Source: Ligula intestinalis (Eukaryota > Platyhelminthes > Cestoda > Diphyllobothriidea > Diphyllobothriidae). Taken from it: a stretch of DNA of 64,000 bases. Both the position numbers and the translations under genes were made by a program. Under the pieces are notes generated by a model, which saw only the letters and a program-made list of their open reading frames with translations, was not told the DNA's origin and did no database searches. The stretch covers positions 7,220,840 through 7,284,839 of the forward strand of contig JAYGXS010000008.1 in NCBI GenBank assembly GCA_036362985.1, in the 5' to 3' direction. Below, one piece after another: positions 1 through 10,740 of the stretch (within the stretch, counting starts at the first letter, position 1; every line of letters starts with the position of its first letter).

Positions 1-2367
1 TTTAATTTGCGCAATTAAAATGCCACTTGGTGAGGCGGATAGACTAAAAAGTTAAATGAACTCCTAGACGTTTCTGTAGGAGCTTTTGGTATTAATTAAC
101 TATTCAAAAGTAATTTAGAAGTGTAGTTTTTGAGCGTACGTTGGCTTTCGATATATTGTCGCCGGTCTAGTGCATCTATATAGGATTGAGGTACAAGTTA
201 AGGCGTGTTCATCTTTTCGTATAAGTGAGGCATGGGAATGGAACAGGTCCATAAGAGAAGACGGATAGAGATGGTAAAGGGGGGAAAATATTACAGGTTA
301 CAAAATAGTGCACAACAAAGACGTCCCGAATTCAAAAACCACTGAAGTATGAGATGAAATTTTAAAAAAATAACTGAACTTGAATAGTTTATGGTAATTT
401 TACCAAATTGTCATCATCCTGCCTGTAATCAGGAAACAGTAATTGTAGTCCTAAGCGTAGTCCATACACACTGAAATATTGCCAAAATGGTTTTACCCAT
501 TCGGCAGATTAGAATTATACAACGTGCGTGTAACAGTGCTCTGAATAACGTGTTTAAGTTGTGTAGACAACTCTAAATAACGCGAAAGACGCAGGTTGTT
601 TATCAAGCAATGTAAAAGGCGGCACGTGGCAGATTATGTAGAGTGACGCATTGAATGTCCTCCAAGGTTTCCCATCTCATATAACTTTAACCGAAGTCCG
701 AATTGTGATACTTATAGTCATGCAGCTTAAGTGCAACATATTCTACTTGCAAAAGTAGTTGGTTTTAAACGAACCTCTTTCCGACTACCAGCAAAAATAA
801 CAGTAGAAACGAATATTCAAGTAGTATTCGTTTATTTTCTCAATTTCAACAGCTTTAGTAATGCTGTGAATGTTTGTAGATCATACACACTAACATAGCC
901 TTTGCTGGCGTCACTTTGCAGACAATTACCCTCGCGTCAAAATATATCCATATTCAAATAGCCATCTTTTGACTGTTGCCTTCTAAGTTATTGGCTTTTG
1001 GAGACCTGGAAATTCCTCTCCCTAAATCGTCGTACATGTCCATTGATTATTTGCTACTCAAAAATGCGTGCCTTCTTCCCCTCATTCTCTATTGTTCTAC
1101 GGTTAGGTTTCCAGCCTTGCTTAGAAAAGACATAATGCATTTTTAACTTAATCTCCAAATGCTCTTTTCAGCAGCCAATGTTTGAAATGCCTTTTAAGCT
1201 CATAATATAATACGGTGCAATTTAAAATGGTCAAGCAACTTGCTGATCACATTCTGGATTACGTGGTGCACTCGACGCCGACGTTTCTGACAGGTGCTCT
1301 GCCGTAAGTCGGCATATCAGCATGCGGCACTCACATTCATGGCACCCCACCTAACGAAACCAAAGATTAAAATTAAGTCTATCTCCATACTAGATTTTGA
1401 TTCCATATTAACCTCTGGATGTTGAAAATTTTGTTAAAATATCCCTTCGTCTTAGTAAATCCTGCCATTTTTGGTAAAAGTGTCGAATTCTTACCTTCAA
1501 AATAAAGCCTTTTAAATCTCTCTCTATACAAAACAGTATACATCTATTAAAATATTTTATAAGCACCATGGGATGCCTGTCTCCTAGCCTAACAAATGTG
1601 TAATTTTCTTAGAGGCAAATATATATGGTATACATGCCGCAAATCCTTAGTCAATGTGTAATGACATGTGAGCAGAAAATTTTTTCGCAAATTGGAAAAT
1701 GTTTAAAAAATGAAAGCTATACTTTTTGAAGTACACAGTTCAAAGCAGACATACATTGCAATCTACTTAGTACAAAGAAGGATGTACTTTCTGAATGTTT
1801 TTAGAAAACAAATTAGCGAAGTACATTGGACTAAGGCGGCATGATGATAAATGCACGCACTTTATCCAAGTCATCTCTTTCAAATCAACTACATAATTGC
1901 AGTTTCTTCTGATAATTCACGAGATAGAAAACATGCTGTAACCTTTTGTTCCTTCCGTTCTATAACCCAGGTACACTCGGAAATATACATGGGACTATTT
2001 CCGACAACATTTTTGGTCTATATGAGCAGTCTTTTCACAATATCTGTTTTCATTTTGAACCCTATTCTTGATTATTTGATGTAAAAGGCAGACATCATAT
2101 TTTACTCTGTTGAACTGTATATGCTGAACTGAAATAAATATATACCGCCTGCTAGGAGGAGGGCGACCGAGCTGCTGTTAAAAGTAGCTCGCTTAATCAC
2201 TTTATGTAGTTCAAGAAAGGTAGGTAGTCCCTTCGGGTTTTTGAGCAGACAAATTCATGCACTAAATTGTTGCAAATATTCGCATCCCAGATGTGTGTAT
2301 AGGTAGATAGAAGAAAAAGACATATTGGTCATAGCAATCAATTCGTCTGGACTTTCAAAATTTTATT
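1..2367. other. AT-rich stretch, no gene seen
   Basis: No recognisable coding region, RNA gene or repeat. The longest open frame (77 codons at 1851-2084, plus) has no domain, no compositional bias toward coding and no splice context that I can defend. It is treated as a chance ORF. Confidence 0.5.
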
Positions 2368-2565
2368 GTCCATATCCATTAGACAGGTCAATAGATAAAC
2401 TTCGCAGCCGCAAAGGTAATCGCCCATGCCGGCCACGAGACAAGCCGCGAATTGGTAGAAGCTTGGGCTTAAGATGAGAATTCAGTCAATCGATATATCG
2501 ATTTGGCGCCAGCAGCACAGATCGTCCTGCGCAGGTACATCCGCTCCGACGTCTCTGGTGGTTGA
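2368..2565 (+). pseudogene. PLE-C C-terminal fragment
   Basis: A decayed C-terminal piece of a Penelope-like retroelement protein. Reading from 2368 in frame gives NFAAAKVIAHAG, then ETSRELVEAWA, a stop, DENSVNRYIDL and a run ending at TGA 2563-2565. This is the region after the GIY-YIG nuclease domain that in this window recurs at 4.0, 20.3, 40.3 and 45.4 kb, always as a histidine-containing segment, an (E/D)AW-type motif and SVNRxIDL. Three in-frame stops (about 2380, 2389 and inside the EAW motif) make it non-functional. It has no neighbouring RT sequence. The family assignment rests on shared motifs seen within this window plus knowledge of PLE proteins; the function of this tail in the family is not established. 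Confidence 0.72.
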
Positions 2566-3841
2566 TTGGCCCAAACCTCATGTAACTGTTGTTTGTTTTT
2601 TCGTTGATGCTGGCCTTCCGTAAGCGTTCGAAAATTCAGACAAATAATACCACGATTCCGGTGGTCGACATGTCTTCTTCTTTTCTACCTAAATGCATAT
2701 GAATTTAATAAATGGCAAACTTCTAAATTTGCGACAATGTATGCCAATCATTTAAAGCAAAGACAAATTCCACTACCGCTCAGTAGTTCTATAAAATATG
2801 TGCTGCAAAAAACATGAATTACATGCATATATCTCACGGGCATAAGGCATTTTGTTGCTGACTTATACCATATACATAAAAAAGAATTCAGTTTTCATCA
2901 GATGCAACTTCGAATAGATTTTCAGGCTCAGTATGCATTTTGTCTGCGTTCGTTTTCGCGAAATTTTCAGTTTCACATAAAGCTCTGGACATAACTAGTG
3001 TACGTTGCAAAGCATATGTGCAAATTCTGAAGAACGCATTAGTGTGCTCAATAAATATTTCATGCTTTAATAAATATAAATTTTTATTGGGGTCTGCTGG
3101 ATAAAACTTTAATTTTGCCGTTTGCTTCTTACAGCTGGCTTGTTCAAACAAAACCAATGTTGCCTCAGGCACTCGCGTTTTTCAAGGTACAAAAACGGAG
3201 CAGATTTTATGATTCCTAAACAAAGGCTATTTAAACTTCGACTAATTGCCATAAGAACCAAAACATCGGGAAAGCTTGTCCAGCAGTTGAGTTTAAATCA
3301 ATTGGGACGACATAATTCAGTCAGAGTTTTTTCAGGAAATAAACAAGGAAACTTGTGAAAAACAGCAATAGCATCATTTAGGAAACATTTCATGCTCTAG
3401 CACTAGCCGTTCCATCTGTTACACTGATAATCTAATATCCACCGTTGGCTGCGCAATTGAGATAATCGTTTTGTCCAATTCCAAAAAAATCAAAAATGTA
3501 TCTTTTTCCTTTTGTTTAAGGCTGCGCATTTGTAACCTTCTGCGACCGCGAAGCTGCCCAGAGATGTCAGGAAGCTCTTCACGAAAAGAAGACACTGCCT
3601 GGAGTAAGCGGTCTTTTTATTTCGCACACATGACTGGATGTCAGGACTGAAGACTAAAGGTTTCCTGGTTTCTTACAATGAGACTCCACCAGTAGTCTGC
3701 CATAAGGATACATTTTACTGCTTTATTTGCGTAGAACAACTCAAAGGCATTACAAACAAGGAAAAATGCGTTTTTATCAAGGGGTTTATTGTTCTGAGTT
3801 TTCTAACTCTTACAGGAATCCATCTTTATAAATGAGACGCA
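2566..3841. other. AT-rich stretch, no gene seen
   Basis: Overlapping open frames on both strands around 2888-3358 and one at 3638-3835 have no recognisable motif. I see no repeat shared with the rest of the window. Confidence 0.45.
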
Positions 3842-4383
3842 GCGACCGAAAGAAGGGTAATTATGAAAGCCATCGGCCAATAAACTGGCAGAAGTCATCA
3901 GGTTATCAAGGGATTCGAAGCAACAATCAAGAAGGATGCGGGAAAGAGGGCAATTATAATGGTGTTCGCTAATAAGCTGTCAGTGGAGTCTTGGCTGACG
4001 CTGGAGGCATGGTACTCAGATGCCAACTCTGTCAATAGGCATCTAGACCTGTCCGTGACCTACAAGGACTTTCGCCTCTATGTGGGCAAAAGGCAGAACA
4101 AACCCAAACCGAACGTTAGAATGGAAAACGCAGAGGATCCCATAACGAAGAGACCGGAGGAGGAGGCAGGGTTAGTGAAACCCTCTACCGTGGGGACAGG
4201 GCGCCACGCTCATTGTTGTTCATGATTTCTGACTCCACGGACAGCTTTATAGCGTACACCATTATAATTGTGCCCTCCTCTCCCGCATCCTTCTTGGTTG
4301 CTGTTTCTTACCCCAATGATAACCTGATGAATTCTGACAGTTAATTGGCCTATGGCCACTTTTATTACCCTTCTTTTGGTTGC
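3842..4383. repeat. Inverted repeat bounding a PLE-C fragment
   Basis: Arms at about 3842-3990 and 4231-4383 are reverse complements with scattered differences. Matching landmarks are GAAAGAAGGGTAAT (left) against ATTACCCTTCTTTT (right), and CAATTATAATGGTGT against ACACCATTATAATTG. The spacer holds the PLE C-terminal coding segment, and the left arm overlaps its first codons. The arrangement is a 5'-truncated PLE joined to an inverted copy of its own end, as seen in several other copies here. Confidence 0.75.
3959..4225 (+). pseudogene. PLE-C C-terminal fragment inside inverted repeat
   Basis: An 88-codon open frame starting at ATG 3959. Residues about 8-34 read SVESWLTLEAWYSDANSVNR followed by HLDL, matching the C-terminal motif of the other PLE-C pieces (2.4, 20.3, 40.3, 45.4 kb). 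No GIY-YIG or reverse transcriptase sequence precedes it, because the left side is an inverted-repeat arm. The residues after the motif are basic and low-complexity, without a recognisable domain. It is open but lacks any catalytic part, so it is a truncated retroelement remnant rather than a gene. Confidence 0.7.
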
Positions 4384-4395
4384 TACATCTTATAT

Positions 4396-4434
4396 ATGAA
4401 GATGGACTCGCGCAAGAGTTCGAAAGCTCAGGAC
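4396..4434 (+). ncRNA. Degenerate hammerhead motif, AGCU stem III
   Basis: Just outside the inverted repeat. A six-pair stem II (GGACUC with GAGUUC, one G-U pair) sits between ATGAAGA, where a hammerhead needs CUGANGA, and GAAAGCTC at 4422-4429. Stem III would be the loopless palindrome AGCU. The C3-to-A change should abolish self-cleavage. It is probably a relic of a PLE terminal-repeat ribozyme. Confidence 0.4.
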
Positions 4435-4932
4435 AATTAACCCATTAATCGGGTGCTCGATACGTCTTCCTACTTGTTTATGCAAATAACTGGAACGCGA
4501 AACTTTTGATTAATTCGAGAGAGGCATTATGTTTGCGACAAAATCTTTCCCTTAGGTTAATGCGACGATTTTGAAAATCAGGGGCCTTCTTACGACACCG
4601 ATGTACACTTGTTTAAATAATTCGCTAGCACATCTTACTGTAAATATTGACTAAACTGCTCCCGGATGATCCCGTTAATACATTTCTAAAGAAACCTTAG
4701 TCAGCCCTCACGTGGACAGCGTTTCATAGCTCATCAACTAACGTACAGTTTAAATACTTATTGTGGTTTAATATTCGTTAGGTTCACTAGGCCTGCTTCG
4801 AAAAACCTCTTCATGTCTTGCTATTCTAACGGTAATACAATTTTGCTGTGGTAAGGTAGGAACGAACATCAGTTTCTAAGATGTGATAGTGCTGAGGTGA
4901 TATCACTGTTGATATGTTAATACAAGCGAACA
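4435..4932. other. No gene seen
   Basis: About 0.5 kb of AT-rich sequence with no supported feature. Confidence 0.45.
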
Positions 4933-5345
4933 TGTGAGTTCCAGGAAGTACTTAGGAAGAAGCAGATATAATCGCAGGTGTAGAAACTTACGCTTTGGAA
5001 TCCATTGTGGATCCAACATTACATAAAATAACAGAAAAGGGAAAGTGATGCACCAGGAGATGCAGGATTTATAGGAAACGGTCACAATTCTCCTGCATAT
5101 CTATGACATTTAACGGCTTGTTATACCCTTGTGTGTTCCTGTGTAAACACCAGTCATGTCCCCCAGTTAAGTATTAGAAAGAGAAGGCAGAACAGAGAAG
5201 CATATTTTACTTTACTATCGCTAGTTCTGTTTGTACATCAACGTTGTCTTCTGTCGTCGGCCTCGTCTTGGTACCATATACCCGTCTTGCCAGCAGCAGT
5301 GTGTTCTCTCGTCCGTCTCTTCTTGGCAGCAGGATGCCCTACTCT
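4933..5345 (-). mobile_element. PLE-A 3' terminal repeat, decayed
   Basis: Starts with the GAGTTCCAGGAAGTACTTAG block that, with variations, marks the outer end of PLE-A terminal repeats elsewhere (7.2, 9.7, 46.0, 58.6, 61.3 kb). Around 4970-5030 there is a decayed hammerhead on the minus strand: the stem II halves (GGATCC and GGATTCC) remain but the catalytic segments are mutated. It lies directly downstream, in the sense of transcription, of the coding remnant at 5617-6245. Confidence 0.5.
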
Positions 5346-5616
5346 TCACAGCCTCGCTATTAAAGGACAAGTAGTTTTGTTACCTATTGGCCCTGCACGA
5401 GTGGACTCTAGATGCAGCCGTCGTGCCTTTGCCATCGTGTCCTCCGATGACGCTTGATGCGCGTGCTTTGCCCCTGACCAGGCATGGCAGACCCCGGCCC
5501 GCGGTATTCCTTTCGTTCTCACGTGTTCGCCTTTCAAGGTCGCTATTTTTGCCCGATCTACATGCATCAGTGACCTGTCCGATTCCTTTGTTCTAGTGCC
5601 CTCAGGACAGCTCGAG

Positions 5617-6245
5617 TTATGAATAGCGTGCATTAATTGCTTGAGAGCCAGCGAGCGGGTGGTAGCATGCTGAGCATTCATCACCTGTGCTGGATTCGCA
5701 GGTAATGATTGCTGAGTCCTTTGGTTCCCTTGTGATAGCGTAAGATGACGTGTTGACGAGTGCGTTCTCAGAGTGGCGACTTTCCTTGGTCAGCATCAAA
5801 TATGCATTAGGTACATCGTTGCACTTGTTTATAAATTGGGTGTCCATTTCCCGTGACTCAAATAACTCCCGATCCATATGAATGTCACCTATCGCGAAAA
5901 GTTCCGCCTTTTTAAATTTGACTCTGTTGCCAGGTTTCGCTAAATGAGAGGCAACCTAAAAATCGGTGTCATTTCGCCGCACTGGTGCTGCGTGTTCGGC
6001 AATTTTCACCTGGAGAAGTCTTCCAGTTTGTCTGACGTACTTGCTTTAGTCGCAGCTGCACCAGATCCTGCAGAAGATTCCAGATATTTCTTGCCGTGGC
6101 AGTGGGTTTTTATTTACTGATGCTTTATGGTTTCCATGGGCTTATGTGCGACTCCAATTCCCTAGTGGTTAGGGAAGGCAAACGGCGGTCGCCGAGACGT
6201 TTTTGACGTACGGAATCGCTCGGCAGAATTGGGGGGTTATCATAA
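5617..6245 (-). pseudogene. PLE-A GIY-YIG and C-terminus, decayed
   Basis: Minus-strand remains of a PLE-A protein spread over shifted frames. In order: GIGVAHKP (linker before the nuclease, about 6100-6165), then a GIY-YIG remnant with YVRQTGRLLQ and AEHAAPVRRND, then KFKKAELFAI, then RELFESREM and FINKCNDVPNAY. The last part equals the RELLESW...SINKRNDL tail of the 59-kb copy. Frameshifts and stops break it, and RT motifs are absent. In PLEs the GIY-YIG domain is the endonuclease used for target-primed reverse transcription; this copy cannot supply it. The terminal repeat at 4933-5345 lies on its 3' side. Confidence 0.7.
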
Positions 6246-7165
6246 TTATGTCGCTCGTCTCCTCTTGCAAGCAGCTGAGTCCCTTATGAGAGAGAGGATG
6301 CTTTATTTAGAAGGTGGTATACAAAATGTTCAGCAAAAATTAGCTCCATTCCAGGAGAGCAAAGGGATAAGTTTCAGTAAAAGATCATAGAATGCTCAAA
6401 TTTAAAAGTTTACATGATATCCACATTTCTTATGGAGACAAGTCGGCCTTCAAATTCTCAGGCCTCCATAAATCGCCAGATTAGGGCTTGTGGTGTGCGA
6501 TATGACCGCCAAGCCAAAAATACATGAATAAATCTAAAATGGGAAATTAAAACCGCAGTTATTTTCTTGGTTCCTGTGCTGGTATTAGTTACACGGAAGT
6601 CCCCTTTATCTACTTCATTATAGCTGGCAGTCACACTTAAATGGCATTGGATTTCATACTTTTATTCGCACTATATGACTTTCTACGGGTACTGGAGTAG
6701 CTCTTGTAAGGTTTGAGACTGGTTTACAGGACAATCAAGCAAACTTGTGCGATGTCTGTCGGATAAGAACAATGCTGACGGAGTCGGTATTTATGACAAC
6801 CTGGTAGCTGAGAGGCATATGCTTTAATTCATTGGAATTTATTTAATTTGATGTGCAGCTTTTGTCCAGGCTGACTTAGTCTGACTTCCTGTGGAAAACC
6901 GTAGCATGTAGGTCCGGTTGCATCAAACGTTCAGATGTCTGATCCCCGACGTTGTAGACTGGATTAAGATGATACGGTGTGTCTCGTACAAACTAAGAGC
7001 TCTGAAGTATGAGTGATTGATTCTGGTATAAGCAGAGAGGAAGGAAAATGCGTTTTACTTCAAGAACGTTGCCCAGCGGCATACAGTTAGCTTTTTCGTA
7101 TGCGCTAAAGTAAGGTGTATAAGTCATAGAAGCCAATGTGTTGGACAATTCAGCGATATTGGAAA
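6246..7165. other. No gene seen
   Basis: Mixed-composition sequence with no supported coding region or repeat. The open frame at 6993-7175 (minus) has no motif. Confidence 0.4.
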
Positions 7166-7785
7166 GCCGAGACAAGTAAAAATTCCAGTTCTAGAATGAA
7201 GTCATTGAGAAGAAGGGGATAAATCTACTTTAGATAGCAACCTTGCAGGCGTCTAAGTAGTGTTTGTACTTAGAACACTCAAAGGTAAAAGGCAGAAGTC
7301 ACCAGAATGAGGGCTTTATTGTGCACAGGACCCTATGTGGCTGTTTCAGACAGTTGTGGCCACTGGCAAAGTCACGGCTAGTGTTGACTGCGTCCAGCCA
7401 TGACTGAGAGTGTGGGTACTGTTTTGTGGGATAAAAGGAGGCGGTGAAGACATTTGCTTTTACATTACTGTGATGCGAGTTCAAGTGGTTTGCTATTGGT
7501 GTGTTGAATTGCCCGAGGAGATGTCGCCTGCCGAGGTCCCCTACTGCTTTGGCCACAGGGTGGCACGTTCAAGTGTCTCTTGAGAAACCGCGACTACTTG
7601 GGCGTGCGTGTGCGTCCGCCTGGGTGCTCGTGTGCGTGCGCGAGTGAATGTCGGTCAGGCGGTTTAAGGTCGGTGAGTGGGAGCAGTCGCCTGCGCAGAC
7701 ATATGACTTAAGGTGCAGTAGTGTTTATTTAAGACACCTGTGTTTGCTACTGCAGACCCATGACAGTTAACACCCCCTCCCCTCT
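7166..7785 (-). mobile_element. PLE-A terminal-repeat relic with GT-rich tract
   Basis: Begins with CCAGTTCTAGAATGAAGTCA and GAGAAGAAGG, a diverged form of the PLE-A terminal-repeat end. A GT/GC-rich imperfect (GTGCGT)-like tract lies at about 7590-7650. No catalytic hammerhead remains. The assignment depends on its position next to the PLE-A coding relic at 7786-8100. Confidence 0.35.
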
Positions 7786-8100
7786 TCACCAAGGATGATT
7801 GCTCACGGGTGCGCTAATTGCTTGATGGCCGGCATACGAGCCATTAATTGATAATCTCTCATTACTTGAGGTTGGCGTGATGACTGCTAGACGACCTGAC
7901 CCAACAGCATTGGCACTGGAACATGCTTTCGCCAGCGCGCTCCCCAAATGACTGATTGCTTTGGCGGAACGAAGTCCCAGTACCGAATCTGCGTCGATAG
8001 ACAAAAGACCAAAGGCTCCTGAATCTGAGCTCAAACAACTGGCGACTTAGGTAATTATCACCTTTTGCGTCAAGTTAAGGTGCACGAAGGCCGCTGAGTC
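7786..8100 (-). pseudogene. PLE-A C-terminal tail fragment
   Basis: An 82-codon minus-strand frame containing SIDADSVLG, AISHLGSALAKA and a final SINGSYAGHQAISAPV. These line up with the tail of the 59-kb copy (RISHVGRAGRN... and ...AINESNAKCQAITAPI) and with the 36-kb plus-strand copy (RISHLGKAEPS... and ...AINDSEVDCQAFTAPI). Conservation of AISHLG and AINxSxxxxQAxxAP at protein level in three otherwise diverged copies indicates a genuine former coding region downstream of the SINK motif. The GIY-YIG and RT parts are missing. Confidence 0.65.
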
Positions 8101-8195
8101 ACCACGGACATTATTGAGCACAGCTGGTAGCCTTTTCGCAATTCCTGCCTTGAGAAGAAGGAGATTCCATCGCCGAGACAAGACTTTTATTCACC

Positions 8196-8234
8196 TGGTG
8201 TTTCTAAACCCGTCGTGAATTCTTCATCAAAGAA
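8196..8234 (-). ncRNA. Degenerate PLE-A hammerhead
   Basis: The minus strand reads TTTGATGA where CTGATGA is expected, then a stem II remnant and GAAACACC instead of GAAACGTC. Both C3 and the palindromic stem III are lost, so it should be inactive. It sits in the AAGACTTTTATTCACCTGG context typical of these terminal repeats. Confidence 0.4.
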
Positions 8235-8439
8235 ATCAGCAGAAAAGGTAGCAGAAAAATGTAATATATGCACAGGATATTGCAGCATTTATAGAATACG
8301 GTCCTTACTGCACACTTATGACAACTAACGATAACAGTCGACTTGTGCGCTTCTTGCTTCCTGACCGGCATGTGGGCCGTGGCGGGCTGAACTTGCATCA
8401 CGTCGGGTGCAAATGGATGTGTTGATTGCTCAGCCATCC

Positions 8440-9240
8440 GATTCCCCAGTGGTGGCGTAAGAGGCCGCGGATACCTGTGCGTTCCTCAAGTGGTGGTTTG
8501 CCTTCGTAAAATTGAGCCTCAGCACCGAATATGGACTGTGCAGGTTGTTAAACTTGTTTATGGACTGGGGCCCGTGACTCAAGTAACTTTGCATTCACAA
8601 GAATGCCACTTCTCGCGGGTATTTTGGTCTCTTAAAATGTGAATGGGAAGCCGGGTGCCATCGAATGAACCGGAACATTATAATGGCCATCATTTCCCCG
8701 CACTGCTACCGTTTGTTCGGCAAATCGTGCCTTGAGAAAGCTTTCAGTTCCTCCGACCTATTTGCTTCATCTGCTACTGCACCAGATTATCTAGACGACT
8801 CCAGATGTTTCTCACCATGCCAACGCGTCCTTCAATTTCACGACCTGAAGCCTTATGGCTGCCTCCGATCTTTGTGCGACTCCTATTCCCGGTGGTTCGA
8901 GAAGACGAACGACAACCGCCGAGACTTTATTGACATACGGGATCGATCGCAAAAATTTGGGCTCGGTGCAATTTTGTCGCTCGTATCGTATGCGCATGCA
9001 ACGGTTGTCGAAGTCAGGTGGTAACCATTTTCTCTGAATATCCGTCGAAGAGATGTTGTTTCGGCAACTTTGTCTTCTGGTTCACTGCAGTGTGTATCAA
9101 CACGCCGGCAAAGTGCCCTTACGCAACTGCTTTTGTGACTGATTGGATGGTTGCTGGGTGTTTCCTGACTTGCGTGCCGGTCATCAAGCAATTAGAGTAC
9201 CAGAGGGCAACGATCGTCAAGACAGGGGGAAATCATTAAC
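8440..9240 (-). pseudogene. PLE-A connection, GIY-YIG and C-terminus
   Basis: The most complete PLE-A coding relic, read in several frames on the minus strand. In order: HPISHKSSCVRALCRRVDTH and SLRRIFRENGY (region after the RT fingers/palm), then SIPYVNKVSAVVVRLLEPPG and IGVAQRSEA, the linker that precedes GIY-YIG in this PLE type, ending KDALAW. Next comes the nuclease remnant GVV-IIWC with VGGTESFLKARFAEQTVAVR, then the tail with KLLESRAP and NKFNNLHSPYSVLR. Stops interrupt nearly every segment. The nuclease YVGQTG motif has become VGGTE, and the catalytic tyrosine region carries a stop. Confidence 0.7.
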
Positions 9241-9640
9241 TGTTAAATTTGTGTAGAAGCATAGTGCTTAAGCAGTCACATCTTCTTTCTCTAAATAGCA
9301 GTAAGGTTATTCTCTGTTCATAAATCATCAACGCGCTTGCAGAGTCGAGATTATCTCACGAACGCCTTATCTCAAAAACAGGATCAACATGAGTGTGTTT
9401 CCCAATTATATGCTCTACGGTTTTGGTCGGCTCACATACTTATTCACGTATTGTGATCACGTCGCTAATATTTTGATGGTCTTCAAGGGTGCGTATTCGG
9501 CCCTTTGGATCGTTTTCATGGCTATTTGTTAATTTGATGATCAAGGACTGCTTCCTTTTGGCTACTCTGTTTTAATTTTGCGTTATTGCGCTTGGTTCTA
9601 TCAAGCGTTCCAGAGACTTCTTGTTCCTTTGTTTCGGTTT
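9241..9640. other. No gene seen
   Basis: AT-rich interval between two PLE-A relics without a supported feature. Confidence 0.4.
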
Positions 9641-9757
9641 ATCCCACGATAAACCAGACATAAGCTGCTGGTACGAGAGCTGACAAAACTGAAAATTCGA
9701 CAACCAGGAAGCAGTTCAGTACGATAAGTTGTGATTTCTGGAACAAGATTTTGATGG

Positions 9758-9800
9758 GCCTGACGTTTCTGATTCTAGCATTGGACCCATCATCAAAGAC
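9758..9800 (-). ncRNA. Near-intact PLE-A hammerhead with C3-to-U
   Basis: The minus strand shows helix I GUCU (complement of 9797-9800) with AGGC, the palindromic stem III ACGU and cleavage-site C, GAAACGTC (complement of 9762-9769) and a paired stem II (GGGTCC region with GAATC). The catalytic segment is TTGATGA where CTGATGA is required. It lies in a terminal repeat (about 9640-9975) just downstream of the PLE-A coding relic at 9960-10400. Confidence 0.5.
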
Positions 9801-9959
9801 AACCGCAGAACTGAGTGAAAAAGACACAGATTCCGCAATCTCTATAGTCCAAATCGACCGAGCAACCACAGGTTTACTACAATCAGCAGCTCGCAGGAGC
9901 ATCGCTTGGGATCGGGATTGATTCCATGGTGACTTGGTAGGCCGCGTTGCAGAAAGTAA

Positions 9960-10400
9960 TTGCCACCATTTCATCTTGCGTGTAGGCGTGAGAATTACGT
10001 GGCGATTCGGTTTGCTGGCATTGCACTAGTTGATGATTCGCGCCCTTCCCGCGTGACTGATTTCCCTACACTGACAAAGACTGAGTACAGAATATGGCAA
10101 GGTATGTCATTGCGCTCGTTGATGGACTGGGAACCTGATGACACAAGCACCACCCGGTCCATGCCCCTTTTACCTGTTGCGAGAATTTTGGCCTTGGTAA
10201 ACTTGAAAATATGGCCCGATCCTGTCGAGTGAGCAACAGTCTGTGAGCTAGCGACTTTCCTCTGCATTGCTGCTACGGGATCGGCCACCCGCGCCCGGGA
10301 TAATCTCCCGGTCTATCCGACGAAGTTTATTTTGTCCACAAGTGCATCAGATCCGATAAACTTCTTCAGTCGTTCCCTGCCGTGGCAGTGGACAAGTTGA
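9960..10400 (-). pseudogene. PLE-A GIY-YIG and C-terminus, decayed
   Basis: On the minus strand VYRI-CTCGQNKLRRIDREI is a broken GIY-YIG start (about 10300-10385). It is followed in another frame by VAHSTGSGHIFKFTKAKILA, then SQSINERNDIPC and SVFVSVGKSVTREGRESST. These match the 59-kb copy (VAAHSTGPGHIFKFYEAEIL, then SINKRNDL). Several stops and a frameshift are present. The adjacent 9640-9975 terminal repeat makes this a 3' half-element. Confidence 0.7.
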
Positions 10401-10533
10401 TCTCATGAATCTGCGCCGGATGGTTGCGTCCGGCCTGTGCGTCCCCTAAATGTTTTGCTTAGGGAAGTGTATTTGGCAATTTATTATTTAATAGTGTTAG
10501 CTGGGCACGATTAACTTTGTAGGCTCAATATAA

Positions 10534-10740
10534 ACTGGAAAGACAACGAGCTTGTGGCTTAATAGTGCTAGCGTTGGACTACTGATTAGCAGTTCTCGGG
10601 TTTGAGTCATGGGTGGTGCACCATCCGGGGTTGGGTATGACTAGCTGATGACAGCCCAGGTTGTGTACCACTTCGATCTGTCGATGACTGGCTGACGACG
10701 TATAAGCCAGAAATGCCCATTCCATTCTCCTTTATTTTTG
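10534..10740 (+). mobile_element. tRNA-derived SINE, copy 1
   Basis: The head resembles a tRNA gene: an A-box-like TGGCTTAATAGTGCTAGCG, then a B-box-like TCGGGTTTGAGTC at about 10597-10609. The body has GGGTATGACTAGCTGATGAC and a second ATGACTGGCTGACGAC, then AAGCCAGAAATGCCCATTCC, ending in a T-rich stretch. The same head-body order recurs at 15.6, 34.9, 35.9, 39.0, 42.2 and 42.6 kb. The body motif is partly duplicated here. No coding capacity; such elements depend on a LINE partner that I do not see in this window. Confidence 0.7.

Noticed and set aside
1226..1305. Short frame MVKQLADHILDYVVHSTPTF followed by GTAAGT, as a possible exon with splice donor
   Set aside because: An in-frame TAA overlaps the donor, there is no acceptor with a continuous frame upstream, and no family is recognised.
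1250..1345. GACGTTTC with a downstream CTGATA on the minus strand as a PLE-A ribozyme
   Set aside because: The core reads CTGATAT instead of CTGATGA, there is no terminal-repeat context and stem II does not pair properly.
5131..5596. Plus-strand frames of 108 and 69 codons
   Set aside because: They lie over a PLE-A terminal repeat and the 3' side of a minus-strand PLE relic, and show no domain.
8665..9024. 119-codon plus-strand frame
   Set aside because: It is the reverse-strand shadow of the PLE-A remnant, whose motifs (SIPYVNKVS, IGVAQRSEA) read on the minus strand.
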